Shown piece after piece: positions 33,936 through 45,042 of a stretch of DNA of 64,000 nt; within the stretch, counting starts at the first letter, position 1; each line of letters opens with the position of its first letter. The stretch spans positions 47,317,599 through 47,381,598 of the forward strand of contig OX104125.1 in the NCBI GenBank assembly GCA_944474755.1, in the 5' to 3' direction. The notes under the pieces were generated by a model. That model was given only the letters and a program-made list of their open reading frames with translations, ran no database searches and had not been told where the DNA came from. The translations under genes were made by a program, and so were the position numbers. Origin of the DNA: Limnoperna fortunei (taxonomy: Eukaryota > Mollusca > Bivalvia > Mytilida > Modiolidae).

Positions 33936-36542
33936 ACATAATTCGTTATTAAAATAAAGAAAAACACTTGAAAACAGTGTAGAAGAAAGAAATGCGTTTA
34001 TTGAAAGCAGCAACAAATTCCAAAATATGAAAATCGTTTGTTTTCCAGACAGACTATGTACAAATATACAATAATCGAACCTCGTTACGGTCTTCAAAAG
34101 AAGCTGATTTTAATATGGGGAAATGTTAACTATATATTTTTTCACAAAAAAATTCATAAATTATATCAGAACAATTCCCTTTATTTTTGCTATTTACACA
34201 AACAACAAACAACAAGGAAATGACAGAAAATGTAAAATGTCAAAACATAAGACGGGTTGAACAATAGAACTTTATATTAATTCTGGAACATATATCATAT
34301 TTAATATTCATTCCTAATTCCCCAGTAATTCATTCTCTGCAGACTAATATCAAATTTGAGGACTCGACGTGAAATTAAAACAATGTATTGATTTTGTAAT
34401 CTGAGTTACGAGAACTCTTAACAATATTCGATGTCGGGAATAAACACGAGAATAAAAAGATTTAGTGTCATGCTGGGAGTGCTTGTCAACACAGCAGCAT
34501 TTTTGTGTTTACAATTTTATTGCTAAATGCTCTCCGGATTTTTATTTGTGAAGAGAAATTAGTATTATAACTTTTCTAAGGTAAGTTTTATTTCTATTTA
34601 GTTTCGTCAAGTTTGCTATGACACAATTATACTATTTTCGTGCTCCTTAAATCCATAGTCTGGCAAATAAAAGATCAAGAAAGTATTGCAAATATTTTCG
34701 TAAAGATGAGATAATATTTACGAAGCTTTAAATTGTTTCATTGCATTGTAAACGACATGTTTTGCACGGTTTAACTATATGTTACTTTCCAATCTGTAAA
34801 TATATTCATAGTATTGGACAACATTAAATTTTAAGGCCGTATTCGAGTGGCACCAGATATTAAACCAATGTTAAACTGACGATGATTTTTCCCTTTATTG
34901 CAGTTGTTATGCTGATGGTAGTTAAAGCAATTATTATTGTTTTGTGATTTTTAACAGCTTTTGCTGTGTAACGCGAGAAAGACAATACCTCACTATTACA
35001 TGTAAAACAACAGTGAAAATAAAAACATCGATTTTTCACCAATTCTACAGATCGTGAGAAATTATGATTTATTGAATTTAAAGTATGGCAAAAAGCTGAT
35101 GTAGGTAAAAACATAGTTAGTTAAATCAATCATAATCCACCTATATTTTCAATTTACTATTAACAATTTAATTTATAAGTAATAACTGCCGTGTTGCTCA
35201 AAGTAATTTTTGATCAAGTAAAAGGATTCTTCTTTGTACAAAGGATAAACTGTTATGTTCGTCAAGGAGGTGACCACTACCCACCTTAGACAAATGTTTC
35301 TGCATAGAAGTTTCATCATTTAGCTATTTCCTTTAGAACACTACAATTTTTAATTCCCAAATATTATTAAAATTATATTTAATCTATTATAATACTATAT
35401 TGAAAATACTGAATTAAATTCTTTTTATTATTGTGTTCCGAAGATGAAGTGCGAACTAAATCTAATAAAGAACGTCGCTATATTCCAAAGATGTAATCAG
35501 AATGATAATTAAATATCGGTAGTATATCTATATCCTTTGCAAGTGTACTATAACTGTTCTTAACAAAAGCGTAGCGTGGCTTTATCAGTTACATTAGATA
35601 ATAGTACATGAAACAGTCGAGTTTGTATGTTTTTGTTTTGTCTTATGCTTTTGTCAGTTAGTTTCTACTGCAAATACTTCAAATACCGTTTAATCTGGGA
35701 AATTTTCTTTGATTTATATTAAAAATAGACATAATTTTGCATTGATATTTTTAAGAACAAAAATCAATAATTGTAAATGAACTAAGTTGGGAACTTCAAA
35801 ACAAATTTTCAGTCATACAATTTTTAAAGTATTTGAATCAAAAATGCCCAAATAAGTCTATTCGGCGCATCTGAGTTAACACCTAATTTTTAGCCGAATG
35901 TGGGATCTTAAATGTCTGCTTTAATTCGTGGATTGTTTTATATACTTATATATATTATTACTTTTCGTATCAAGTTTACTTTTCCGATATTGGTGTAAGA
36001 ATAGTTTTGAACATTTTCTGGTTTCTTCTCCTTTTTTACTTTATTACATTTAAATACAGTTTATATCAAACCGAAATCTCTAAAGCTCATTCGGAATGTG
36101 GTCAGAAAACACTGAACCATGAACCGTGCATGAGAAATGAGTCTCTTTTGAAGGTCACTTACAATTGGTATTGCCCTATTTAATTGTAACCTTGGTATCT
36201 TTGGTAACATTTTATGTCCATAACTGTTTTGTAATATGTAATCGTTGCTAAGTCTAAAGTTTAAAGATATTGTTGTAGACATAAAGCACCTGTGTTCATA
36301 CGTTCTTATTATTTTGCCAAATTATAAAAGATAGTTCGAAAATAGGACATAAACATCAGTCGTAAGTGCAGAGTCTTAAATAAAGTAATTTGAAGGATTT
36401 TTTAATTATAAATTTCATCCAGTCAAAACTGTATATTGCCTTTGTTGTCATAATATTTGAGAATATTACATATGGTGTGTTAAGTCCTAATTTTGATTGG
36501 TTCGTGTAGACAATGTCCCCCCAAAATATTCTGTGTATATAT
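33936..36542. other. Interior of the inverted-repeat structure; no gene recognised
   Basis: The frames at 34038-34223, 34860-35114 and 36061-36282 are AT-rich and have no motif I can name. If the flanking arms are one element, this is its cargo or a non-autonomous core. Confidence 0.4.
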
Positions 36543-36706
36543 TCTATTTCTAAAGCATATTTAAGGCTTGTTACTATTTTTAAAGCATATTTAAGGCATG
36601 TTACTATTTATAAAGCATATTTAAGGCTTGTTTCTAAAAATAGATCCGGATATGTTACTATTTATAAAGCATATTTAAGACTTGTTTCTAAAAATAGATC
36701 CGGATA
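36543..36706. repeat. Small compound tandem repeat
   Basis: The motif 'aaagcatatttaaggcttgt' occurs four times. The last two copies are each extended by 'ttctaaaaatagatccggat', giving a larger repeated unit. It explains the KAYLRLV repeats in the 75-codon frame there. Confidence 0.85.
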
Positions 36707-36771
36707 TACTCTTCCGACTCATTATTCTAAATTTAAATAAATAGAGAAAAATTCATATGTAATATAACAAT

Positions 36772-36904
36772 TAAGGACTTTTTACTCTGTCAATACGTAG
36801 TTATATGGACCTGTAGAAAAATATTGACCTCGGACTTCGTCCTCGGTCAATATTTTCCTCCACGGTCCATATAACTACGTATTGACCTCGTAAAAAGTCC
36901 TTAT
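36772..36904. mobile_element. Near-perfect hairpin element, arms about 60 bp
   Basis: The left arm 'aaggactttttactctgtca' and 'atacgtagttatatggacc' pairs with the right arm 'ggtccatataactacgtat' and 'taaaaagtccttat'. The centre is 'gacctcggacttcgtcctcggtc'. It has the form of a single-unit palindromic MITE. RNA from either strand would fold completely. Confidence 0.9.
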
Positions 36905-37402
36905 TTTATAAATATTCTTTGAATTTAGGAATGATGTTCGTGTTTATTTTTGATGCTGTTAATTAACAATATACTTGATGTTGTATATCTATGTACAATC
37001 TCCACGCAAAGGATTCTGGGTATCCTACTTCAACCACAATCACCTCTGCCATACCATTGGTTGACATTGTGAGAAATATCTCTCATGGCGGAAAAGCTTC
37101 GCGTACAAGTTACAAGTTATTTCAATGTATAACTATATCAAAAGTGTATAAACATACTATATAAAAATAAATAAGATCTCGTATTTTATTTTACAAACAT
37201 TGTTCTTATTTTACAAACGTCACGGGCAGACGACAAATGTTGTCCCGCAGTAAATGAAGGATGACGTGTGGCAGAGGTTATATCTGGGAACCAGTTATGT
37301 TCTCTGTGCCGGAGAGTGATCTATGTAATACGCAAAGGATTCTGGGTGTCATACGTCAACAACAATACTCACCTCAGTTATGTTCTCTGTGCCGGAGAGT
37401 GT

Positions 37403-38997
37403 TTAGCCAGTAATTTCTGTAAATTTGTTGAAGACACTTTGGATGTTTGCAATTTTTGTTCTGAAAGGTACAATCCGTACCTTAATATCAACATTAATAG
37501 GAATTCTACCAACTCTGTCCCTATTTATTTTTGAGTTTTAATTACCCCTCATAATTACAAGGATAACTTATATTTGCAGCCAATGTAATTTTTCAAAAAA
37601 AACCCTCACAAATCTATCCACTGAAAACCAATTACGCCAATCTGATGAAAGACGCTCTAGTTGTTTGGAGCGGAAGTGAAAAATATCATTTTAACAGAAA
37701 CTGGCACAAAATTCTAATATTTGAAAGATTATCGGTATTTGCTTTAGGCTAGAATACACACTTAAAATTCTATGCTTTCAAACCCAAAACGAATTGTGAT
37801 ACATAATGAACATGGTTTTCATGCTTAAAGCTTGATACAAGATAATGAAACTCGGAAAAATGTTAAGTCTAAAGCAAAGAATTTATTGATGCAAAACAAG
37901 GTTTTCATATTATTGCTTTTACGACTTTTATTCCTAAAAAACGTACTCCCTTTTAATATGCATAAAATGATTTTTAAGTTAGATGTCTGTGTCGAAACTT
38001 TTTTAAATTCCGTACTAACAATTTCTGTTTACAATTAATGCGTCATTTGTAATATATGGATGTGCTATTTTTAAACAATTTACCACTGAGTTTTGCCTTT
38101 ATAAATCTTTTATCCCAAGGAAATGACTATACTCTAATATTATCATATAACGGTAAGCCATATACATAAAAGCGGTTTGAGGTATTAGACTTTATTATAT
38201 GTAAATGACTTATAATAGATAACGTACCCATCGTCCATAAATGAAGAACGTTTCGAACAACAATACACGCATCTTGCGGTTCACTATACTATTGGAGTTT
38301 AGAATTTTAATTTCATTTTTTTCCCATGCTTTATATTTTGTTACAACAAGCACGAACTCTTTTTTAATTTCACAATCAGTTTCTCTAATGTTCGTTTCGA
38401 TAGACTGGCTTTTGTTTGTGTGCTGTTTTGTTTTTGTTGTGTTTGTTGTTAGTCATATGTCTACGTATTAGTGTCTTGGACGTTGACATTTTACTACCAC
38501 TTTAGTATTTCTTTGTCTATTTCGTAAATTGTTCCTTTGAATGCGCCTTGTCATCTTTTGGTTTAGTTTAATGATTATCTCGAAGAATGGTTTGTTATAT
38601 TGCAAAGACATTATTTAAAATAAAGGATAGTATAAGTATTTGATTGTAGGGTTTAACGTGTTTCAAGCAGCTTGCTAACAGTTGTATTTTATTTCAATAG
38701 GAATAAATTGGAATGATATAAAAGCTACCTATTATTATCGCATTTGTTAAATCAAGTTGTTTCTTATATCTCAGACTTTGTCATTGATGTCTCAGGGTTT
38801 TAATTTAAGATATATATTGTATTTCTTCGCTTCTTTTACGGCTAAAATGTTTTGTTGGAGAATATTTTAGTTAGTATTTTAGAGACTTGTTTGTATACGT
38901 GATGTAGTTTCAATGGTTTCATACAAGGTTGAGTTTTTTCAAATGATGTTTATTGTTTTCTGTTTATTGTTGTGTTGTGTTTATCCGTGTATGGATA
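37403..38997. other. No gene recognised
   Basis: AT-rich; the frames at 37832-38038 and 38241-38471 look random (the latter is hydrophobic and low-complexity). Confidence 0.5.
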
Positions 38998-39105
38998 CAT
39001 TTGTTTGTGTGTTCTTCTGGGATTAAGCGTAAACATTTGTTTGTGTGTTCTTCTGGGATTAAGCGTAAACATTTGTTTGTGTGTTCTTCTGGGATTAAGC
39101 GTAAA
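38998..39105. repeat. 36-bp repeat, 3 identical units
   Basis: Units of 'catttgtttgtgtgttcttc' plus 'tgggattaagcgtaaa' at 38998, 39034 and 39070, identical to one another. The 36-bp period is in phase, giving the HLFVCSSGIKRK repeats in the frame at 38953-39147. Confidence 0.97.
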
Positions 39106-39564
39106 CATTTCAATTCACCATTTATGGATCAATTTGTTTATCTTTGAATAAATTGACATAAAGTGAATGTGCGTGAATAAAAAATGTCCGTATTATTTAC
39201 TGTTATACGGGTTATAAACACGTTCATTGCACAAAGGGATCAGTTAAAATTTCACAATCGACTTTTGCTAAGATGTGCATATGTTTAGGTGTTTGCCAAA
39301 AAGTCTAAGCACTTCTCAAGCTTAATTTAATATTCACGAACAATTAAAAGAAGTATTGAATTTATTTTGATATCTTTTATTTGAAGGAGGATGAGAAGTT
39401 AATTCATTTAAAACCAATAAATACAGAAATTGCTAAAATGCAAATAAAAAAGCCCCGACTTTTCCATTATCTAGCAAATATGTTTGCTGAATATGAATTA
39501 TATATAAGTGCTGTCATAGCGGTTGTTAGATGTCGTTTCCTATGCGACTGTGATGAGTGTTTAA
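39106..39564. other. No gene; left flank of the piggyBac element
   Basis: Ends with the target TTAA at 39561-39564. The 70-codon frame at 39381-39593 runs into the element's terminus and is not a gene. Confidence 0.5.
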
Positions 39565-39990
39565 CCCTTTCAGTGCCAAATTCAAATTTTTAACGTTTGT
39601 TACGTTTGTAACGTCACCGTATAAAATATAATGTATGACGTTTCTACGCCAAATTTACGAAGACGACGTCGTGATAACTTGTAATGTTGTGTGATGTTAT
39701 TACTATAAACCGATGTTGTGTTAGCATATACTACATTTTTTACAGCCATTGTTATCTATTTGATAATAAATATTTAATCTAACCGATATTAGACATGTAG
39801 GATATATCAGAAACATAGTGCTTGGTGTATCGAATTTGTATAAAAAAAAGATTGTTAAAAATCGGCTTAAAATGATGTTTTTATTTTTTGAATCTATTGA
39901 ACGTTTTCAAAACTTTATATTCTTTGAAATTTTATTTCCGGTTTTCCAATTACTCACACTAACGTATACGTCCTATAGTTGGCTAATATA

Positions 39991-40161
39991 CAGTTATTTC
40001 ATATGTGATTTGGGAACAGTCAAACTGTTGGCCCGAGGTGAAGGGGATAGTGTTTTGAACTGTTGCCCGAGGCCGTAGGCCGAGGGCAACAGTTCAAAAC
40101 ACTATCCCTGACACAGAGGGACAACTGTTTGGCTGTTCCCAAATCACATATGAAATAACTG
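39991..40161. mobile_element. Near-perfect hairpin inside piggyBac, arms about 80 bp
   Basis: 'cagttatttcatatgtgatt' pairs with 'aatcacatatgaaataactg', and 'gatagtgttttgaactgttg' pairs with 'caacagttcaaaacactatc'. The centre is 'gaggccgtaggccgag'. A mismatched bubble lies about one third along. Like the hairpins at 36772 and 23981 it has a short GC-rich turn. Confidence 0.92.
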
Positions 40162-40767
40162 TTTTATTACCTGATCAATTACTGTTTTAACAGTACGTGC
40201 AGAAAAAAAGGAACAAGAAAATAGCTTTGCAAATATGTTAATAATTAAACTTTCTCAATTTAACAATCTTTTAACTATGTCACACCGCCAATATTTTATA
40301 TGTCTGTATGTTTTCGTATTGTTTTTCTCTGTTATTTCGTCAAAAAAATTAAAGAAACAGTCATTTTGCTATTTTCAAATTCCTGACTGTAATTTGTTTA
40401 AATACTTCAACACATTTTAATTATGGAGAAATAGTCGTTGGATTCTTTCTAAACAAGTTGTTTTGAAGGTCTTGATCAGAAACGTAAGAAAATCGTGTAT
40501 TTTCAGTTGTTGACATGTTTACGCCTGGTTTATGATCAAGATCGAATAGACGCTTTATGCATTCGTTAGAGTCTGGTAACTCTCGACAGCCAATGAGCTG
40601 TGTCGCCGCTCGCTTCAAGGGAAATCCTATATGACGTCAGAGCACGCGAGGGGGAAACAGTTTAAACTGTTGACCGGTCAACAGTTCGCGAACGTGGACG
40701 TTTTTAGAATTTCAGAAAATAGTAAAAAATACCAAATTACATTTATATAAGGTATCAGGTAATAAAA
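40162..40767 (-). mobile_element. Possible small nested element with short inverted ends
   Basis: 'gttttattacctgat' at 40162-40176 is matched by 'atcaggtaataaaac' at about 40754-40768. The interior holds 'cagtttaaactg' and 'ttgaccggtcaa' palindromes and the 65-codon frame at 40421-40618. The hairpin at 39991-40161 abuts its left edge, so the two may be parts of one insertion. Boundaries are tentative. Confidence 0.45.
40421..40618 (-). CDS. Unassigned 65-codon frame in the nested element
   Basis: Reads KRAATQLIGCRELPDSNECI, then NTRFSYVSDQDLQNNLFRKN. The second block faintly resembles the 'RF..VS..DL..LL..KN' start of Crypton-type tyrosine-recombinase-like proteins. That would suit a captured or relic N-terminus, but the similarity is short and from memory. 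It has no neighbours that would complete such a gene. Chance is possible. Confidence 0.25.
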   Translation of the reverse strand: MKRAATQLIGCRELPDSNECIKRLFDLDHKPGVNMSTTENTRFSYVSDQDLQNNLFRKNPTTISP

Positions 40768-41394
40768 CAAAATAAAAACATTTACAGTTACATTATAATT
40801 TATTTTCACTACTCTTCATTATTGACGTGAAACTGTCTGTAACATCTTCCAATACAAAGTCCTACACCACAAATTGGACACCAAGTGCTAATTCTTGTTT
40901 TTCTGAAGCCCCCATTTCTGTCAGACAAACGAAACACTTTCTTCTTCTACCATCTGGAATTATATCTAAAAAATGTTGATGCATGGGATGTCTCAGATGC
41001 AACCTAGTCGTTGATTTTCTGCCTTCCCGTGAGTTGCCATCTCTGTAGTTTCCAATTAATCCGTTGACAATGCTCTGTTGAAACTTAACGTGGTTCTTTT
41101 TTTTTTCTGGACAAGAAAGCAGTTCTTGTAGCAGATATATGCATTGACTGAAACAAGAACTGCTGGATTCGAACAGTGAGGTCAAACATGTAATTCTATT
41201 TACACAAAAAGATTGCATATTTTTTTTTCAAAAAGTCCACGTTTGTTTATATGAATTTTATGATACTGCATGCAAGTAAAATTAAAAAAGGGATGATTTT
41301 TTCTTGAAAACTACCAATAATTATTACAAAATGACCTCAAAAAACTACAAATTTCGGTCGCGTATACCCGTTGTGAAATTAAATCGAGTTCGCC

Positions 41395-41500
41395 TAATGT
41401 TAGGCAGAATTTTACTGCCGTTTTAATCCGAAGTTAGTTTTGTGATTTGTCGGATTAAAAAAAAAGGCGAGGGTACGATGATTCGTTCTAGCCTAATGTG
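41395..41500. mobile_element. Deletion derivative of the 58357-59576 foldback element
   Basis: Contains 'aatccgaagttagttttgtg' and 'atttgtcggattaa', the terminal motif of the foldback element at 58357-59576. It joins directly to 'ggcgagggtacgatgattcg' and 'ttctagcc', which in that element lie near the centre. It is therefore an end-to-centre deletion form. It sits inside the second piggyBac intron. Confidence 0.7.
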
Positions 41501-42365
41501 CTTGCTGCATGAATCGAAATGTGAATGCACTATTATTTATTTATAAGTTATCTGAGGTTAAATCAGGAAAAATCTGTTATAACATTAATAACTGCATTTA
41601 ATTGTATTTACATTATTACGGTCACCAAAGAATTGTTAAAATGTACATTTGAATTCAGTAGAAATGTTTACCTGATGCTGTAGTTATTAAGTTGAACAGA
41701 ATTTTTCGCCACAGTTTCATACCCTTAAACTGAGGTTCAAACTCTAATAGCAACTGATCCCCGAGATCTACGCCTCCCATGGTCTCGTTGTATTTGTGCA
41801 CTACACTTGGTTTTGTCATAGCCATACCTCTGCTGTTAATTTTTGTCACAGTACTTATGTGAAAAGAAAATAAAGAACTCTAGTACGGAAACATTATGGG
41901 AGTCATTTTGTTATACACATTTAACTCTTGTAATATCAGGCAATCGATTGATTAAAATGACCGGTAGACGCTTTGAAAAACATTTTTTCGAACAATGACG
42001 CTAACTGAAATGCTTTCAGAAACAAGATGGCGTGATTATCTTTCGAGCACAAATCAGTCAAGGCACTTGAGCTTACATTCACTGCAAAACATTTATTTAA
42101 ATCATTGTAGGAGATACAGGCCTTTTAACAATAGAGTTATCAACTGCAATTAAACACGCGTCAGTAATGCTGATTTAAGCGAGACAAGTTTAAGTCAGCC
42201 CCTTTGAAAGGGTGATAAGTGCGACTGTATTCTGATGAAAACTTGTTGGATTTTTTTAACTGAATTATATACATGATATAGACATGTATTTTTTCATTGA
42301 GAATTTATATTCGTAGCTGTTGTTTGCATCATAAAAATGACAGCCGACAAATTGTTTACATTACT

Positions 42366-42699
42366 CATAAGCGTTGCAAGCTGTACGGCCGGTACGGTTC
42401 CGACCGTACCACTTTAAATTGCTGGTACGGAAAACCGCACCAGTTTTTTTTGTAAATTGAAATAAAAAATAATAGAATTACATTACATATACTCTTTAAT
42501 TTGTGAAACGTTCAACATAAATCTACTTAAAAAAATAACTTTCAATATAAAACAGCAACCGTTACTATCTTGAGTGCAATTTGGTAAGTGGCAAATAATA
42601 GCACATGGAAAACCCCTATCTATATTAAATAGGCGTAGCAAGCGGTACGGCCGATACGGTTCCGACCGTATCACTATTTTTCTGGGTTCTACGCCTATG
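42366..42699. mobile_element. MITE copy B (partner at 25145-25490), rearranged
   Basis: The left end 'cataagcgttgcaagctgta' and right end 'ttctacgcctatg' match copy A. From 42627 a second, fresh left end ('ataggcgtagcaagcggtac') starts and runs straight into the right end, where copy A instead has unique sequence. So copy B carries an extra terminus, by nested insertion or gene conversion. It lies where the piggyBac catalytic core is missing. Confidence 0.85.
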
Positions 42700-42858
42700 T
42701 TACTAATTATAACTATGAACTTTGCTAGTTGCATGGAATCACCTCACGGAAATGTTACATTTTTCTAGACTAAATATCAGTAAACTGACTTCAACACCTC
42801 ACCTATATTTTTTTTTCAAAAACATCGTTGAAAAAATCTACTATTGGTGATATTTTAT

Positions 42859-43070
42859 GCAGTGGATCATATCCAGGCCTTCCCCTCGGTACTGCAGCTG
42901 TGTTGTCACTGCAGTGGATCATATCCAGGCCTTCCCCTCGGTACTGTAGCTGTGTTGTCACTGCAGTGGATCATATCCAGGCCTTCCCCTCGGTACTGCA
43001 GCTGTGTTGTCACTGCAATGGATCATATCCAGGCCTTCCCCTCGGTACTGCAGCTGTGTTGTCACTGCAG
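42859..43070. repeat. 52-bp minisatellite made from piggyBac coding sequence, 4 units
   Basis: Units begin 'gcagtggatcatatcc' at 42859, 42911, 42963 and 43015 and are nearly identical. On the minus strand one unit encodes NTAAVPRGRPGYDPL, a normal conserved part of the transposase. So a piece of the gene has been tandemly amplified in place. Since 52 is not a multiple of three, each extra unit shifts frame. Confidence 0.95.
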
Positions 43071-44377
43071 TGGAGATATCTTAAGATAGACTGGAATCTG
43101 TTCCTTGGGATGATATCTCTGATGTTTGGTGTTTCTGAAAGCCCTGTCGTTTCCCAGTAAGATTCAATAGTTGGTTTTCTTACGATTCCCTTTTCTAGAA
43201 CAATTCCTAGAAATGCTCTCATCTCTGTAAGTGTTACGGGTCTCCAATTAGATGATCTGTTAAAAATACCTGTAGGGACTTCATTTTCCATACACTGGAT
43301 TGCATACCTGTTAATTCGAACGTATATTATTATTGGAGACAATGTGGCCCTAATAAAGTATCATTGACATTACAATTAAGATTACTAAAAAAAAAACACT
43401 GACGTTAATTGTGTTTTTAAGGTCTTAAATTTAGTACGCTGTTGTCGTCAAAACAAATATATTTAAGAATTAAAGTCGGCATCTATTGTTTCAAATACAA
43501 AGCAAGATATATTTAATTCGTCCAAATTTAAAAAAAATACGTCAAAGCTTTTTTTTCTAGAATTTAACGAAAGATTTACACTCGAACATTATCAATAAGT
43601 ATAACAATGACTTCACGAAGATGGACATATTTGTCAGAAAAGTAAAATTCGGTACACATTCATAAAGGGGTGTTAAATAGAAAGTACACCTAACACAAAC
43701 AAGTCGAGTTTTATGTTTAAAGTTTAACAATTAGGCTAGCATGAAGGAAAACATGAGATATAGATCTTGATATATACTTTATTTATGTTCTCTGAAATTG
43801 AGCCAATACCTCAACCAGCAGTGCAAAGTAGGTAATATATACCTGTTTGTTTCATCCACAGTCGATCCACTAAATCATCATCTTCTGTTACTAAAAATCG
43901 GTCTCAAATCCTACTGGACCCGATCCTTCCACAAAGCTTTCTACGGGTTGTAGAATAAATGTTTCAGTATCAATTACGGAAAACCACGGATTAAATTGTC
44001 TGGGAAGGTTCCCAGGTTCTTCATCCATTTTAACGGAAAAATTAAAAAAAAATATTTTAAAAGATGCAGTTTAACTTATTCTCTCTTTCTGACGTCAAAC
44101 AAACTTTGATGACGTCATGATATTTAATATGACGTCATGATATTTAAAACAAAATAGTGACAGACGTTCGAAATTACATAAAGACCATTTAAGGCTTCAA
44201 GACTGAAACCATAACAAAGTAAGCGAATGATGTTTTTAGTGTAAATACAGTTTGACGCATATAATTAATTAAACGACATTTTTGTCGCCTTGGCATTCAA
44301 CGCTCAAACGACAAAAACGTCGCTTGGCATTCAACCGCTAAACGACAAATATGTCGCTGTGGCACTGAAAGGGTTAA

Positions 44378-45042
44378 TGAATTCCCACGTTCAGTTAACA
44401 GTTTACTAATTAGTTGACTGCGACACAGTAAAATAAAGTACTTTTATGCGTAATTTTGAATTTTTGTCACTGTGATGAATGACATAATTCTACGTAAACA
44501 AGTATTACCATTAATGTTTAACATTCCAATTTTGTCTTGTTTTAAGATTTAAATATTCTCAATAGCAGTATTAGGCAGTGTGTGCTCCTTTTCAGAAATT
44601 CATTTTACAATTCTGTTTGGTTGAGATCCTAAAATAAGTCCATACATTTTTTTTCAGCTATTCAGTGGGGTTCATTTTCTGTCGTTTGACCCACAGAGAA
44701 CTCCAGTCACTTTAAAGTTTAGCGCAGCCGGTTTATCCGCCAAGAACTCAGGATCCATTAGAGTTTGGCGCAGCCGGTTTACCCGCCGAGAACTCCAGAC
44801 CTATTAAAGTTTGGCGCAGCCGGTTTACCCGCCGAGAACTCCAGACCCTTTAAAGTTCTGTAGGAGACAAAACCAATATATGTATGTTTAATCATAATTT
44901 GTAAGCGTATATTTATCATGTTAACTTAACACAAGTCAATGTTCTCACTTGAGTGCTTGTAAATTACTTCTAAAATTAATGCCTTTCAATTAAGAAAACC
45001 TATACAAATTTAAACAAAACACATAACAACTATAGTAAACTT
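44378..45042. other. Right flank of piggyBac; no gene recognised
   Basis: Begins with single-copy AT-rich DNA, contains the 46-bp repeat listed separately, and leads to the foldback MITE. Confidence 0.5.
44695..44861. repeat. 46-bp repeat, about 3.5 units
   Basis: 'gcgcagccggtttacccgcc' plus 'gagaactccagacc' recurs with starts 46 bp apart (44721, 44767, 44813). The units are GC-rich against the local background. Confidence 0.92.

Larger units (their letters stand above)
33190..37402. mobile_element. Foldback-like element with minisatellite arms (putative)
   Basis: The left arm (33190 to about 33935) is the 48-bp minisatellite followed by about 260 bp of unique sequence. The right arm (about 36998 to 37402) is the inverse: 'caatctccacgcaaaggatt', 'tctctcatggcgg', 'aaagtgtataaacata', 'gggcagacgacaaatgttgt', then two minisatellite copies. 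Arm unique parts match over most of their length with scattered differences. The 3.06-kb middle has no recognisable transposase. Long inverted repeats carrying internal tandem repeats recall Drosophila Foldback/Galileo elements. Two independent inverted copies of one repeat are the alternative. No target duplication was identified. Confidence 0.6.
40809..44028 (-). pseudogene. piggyBac transposase with two probable introns, core lost
   Basis: Start at 44028 (MDEEPGNLPRQFNPWFSVID). Exon 1 appears to end at 43843 with AG/GTATAT and exon 2 to resume at 43307 after TAACAG; the join gives DETNRYAIQ, the usual 'ETN.YA.Q' block. Exon 2 continues through TLTEMRAFLGIVLEKGI, ESYWETTG and SILRYLHCSDNTAAVPRG. 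Four copies of a 52-bp minisatellite (42859-43070) then interrupt it, and the region that should carry the first two catalytic aspartates is absent. The C-terminal part (41849-41672) has KPSVVHKYNETMGGVDLGDQ with the third aspartate. AG/GTAAAC at 41671 and TTTCAG at 41148 make a second intron; the join gives ASVNAYICYK. Then RHPMHQHF, a CFVC pair and, after a one-base frame change, WCPICGVGLCIGRCYRQFH, the cysteine-rich end, with a stop at 40809. Inactive. Confidence 0.9.
39565..44373 (-). mobile_element. piggyBac-type DNA transposon, complete ends
   Basis: The left end CCCTTTCAGTGCCA (39565-39578) and right end TGGCACTGAAAGGG (44360-44373) are a perfect 14-bp inverted repeat. They are flanked on both sides by TTAA (39561-39564 and 44374-44377), the target duplicated by piggyBac elements. 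Subterminal repeats of the form 'cgacaaa.atgtcgc' lie at 44270-44360. The element is 4.8 kb because other sequences have inserted: a hairpin (39991-40161), a possible small element (40162-40767), a MITE relative (41400-41490) and a MITE (42366-42699). The transposase gene runs on the minus strand. Confidence 0.95.

Noticed and set aside
37005..37050. A ZNF143/Staf-like promoter motif ('ggattctgggtatcctac')
   Set aside because: The resemblance is partial and the motif is repeated within an inverted-repeat element, so it gives no support for a promoter.
42828..43160. A plus-strand protein with HCNGSYPGLPLGTAAVLSLQ repeats
   Set aside because: It is the antisense reading of the 52-bp minisatellite inside the piggyBac transposase.
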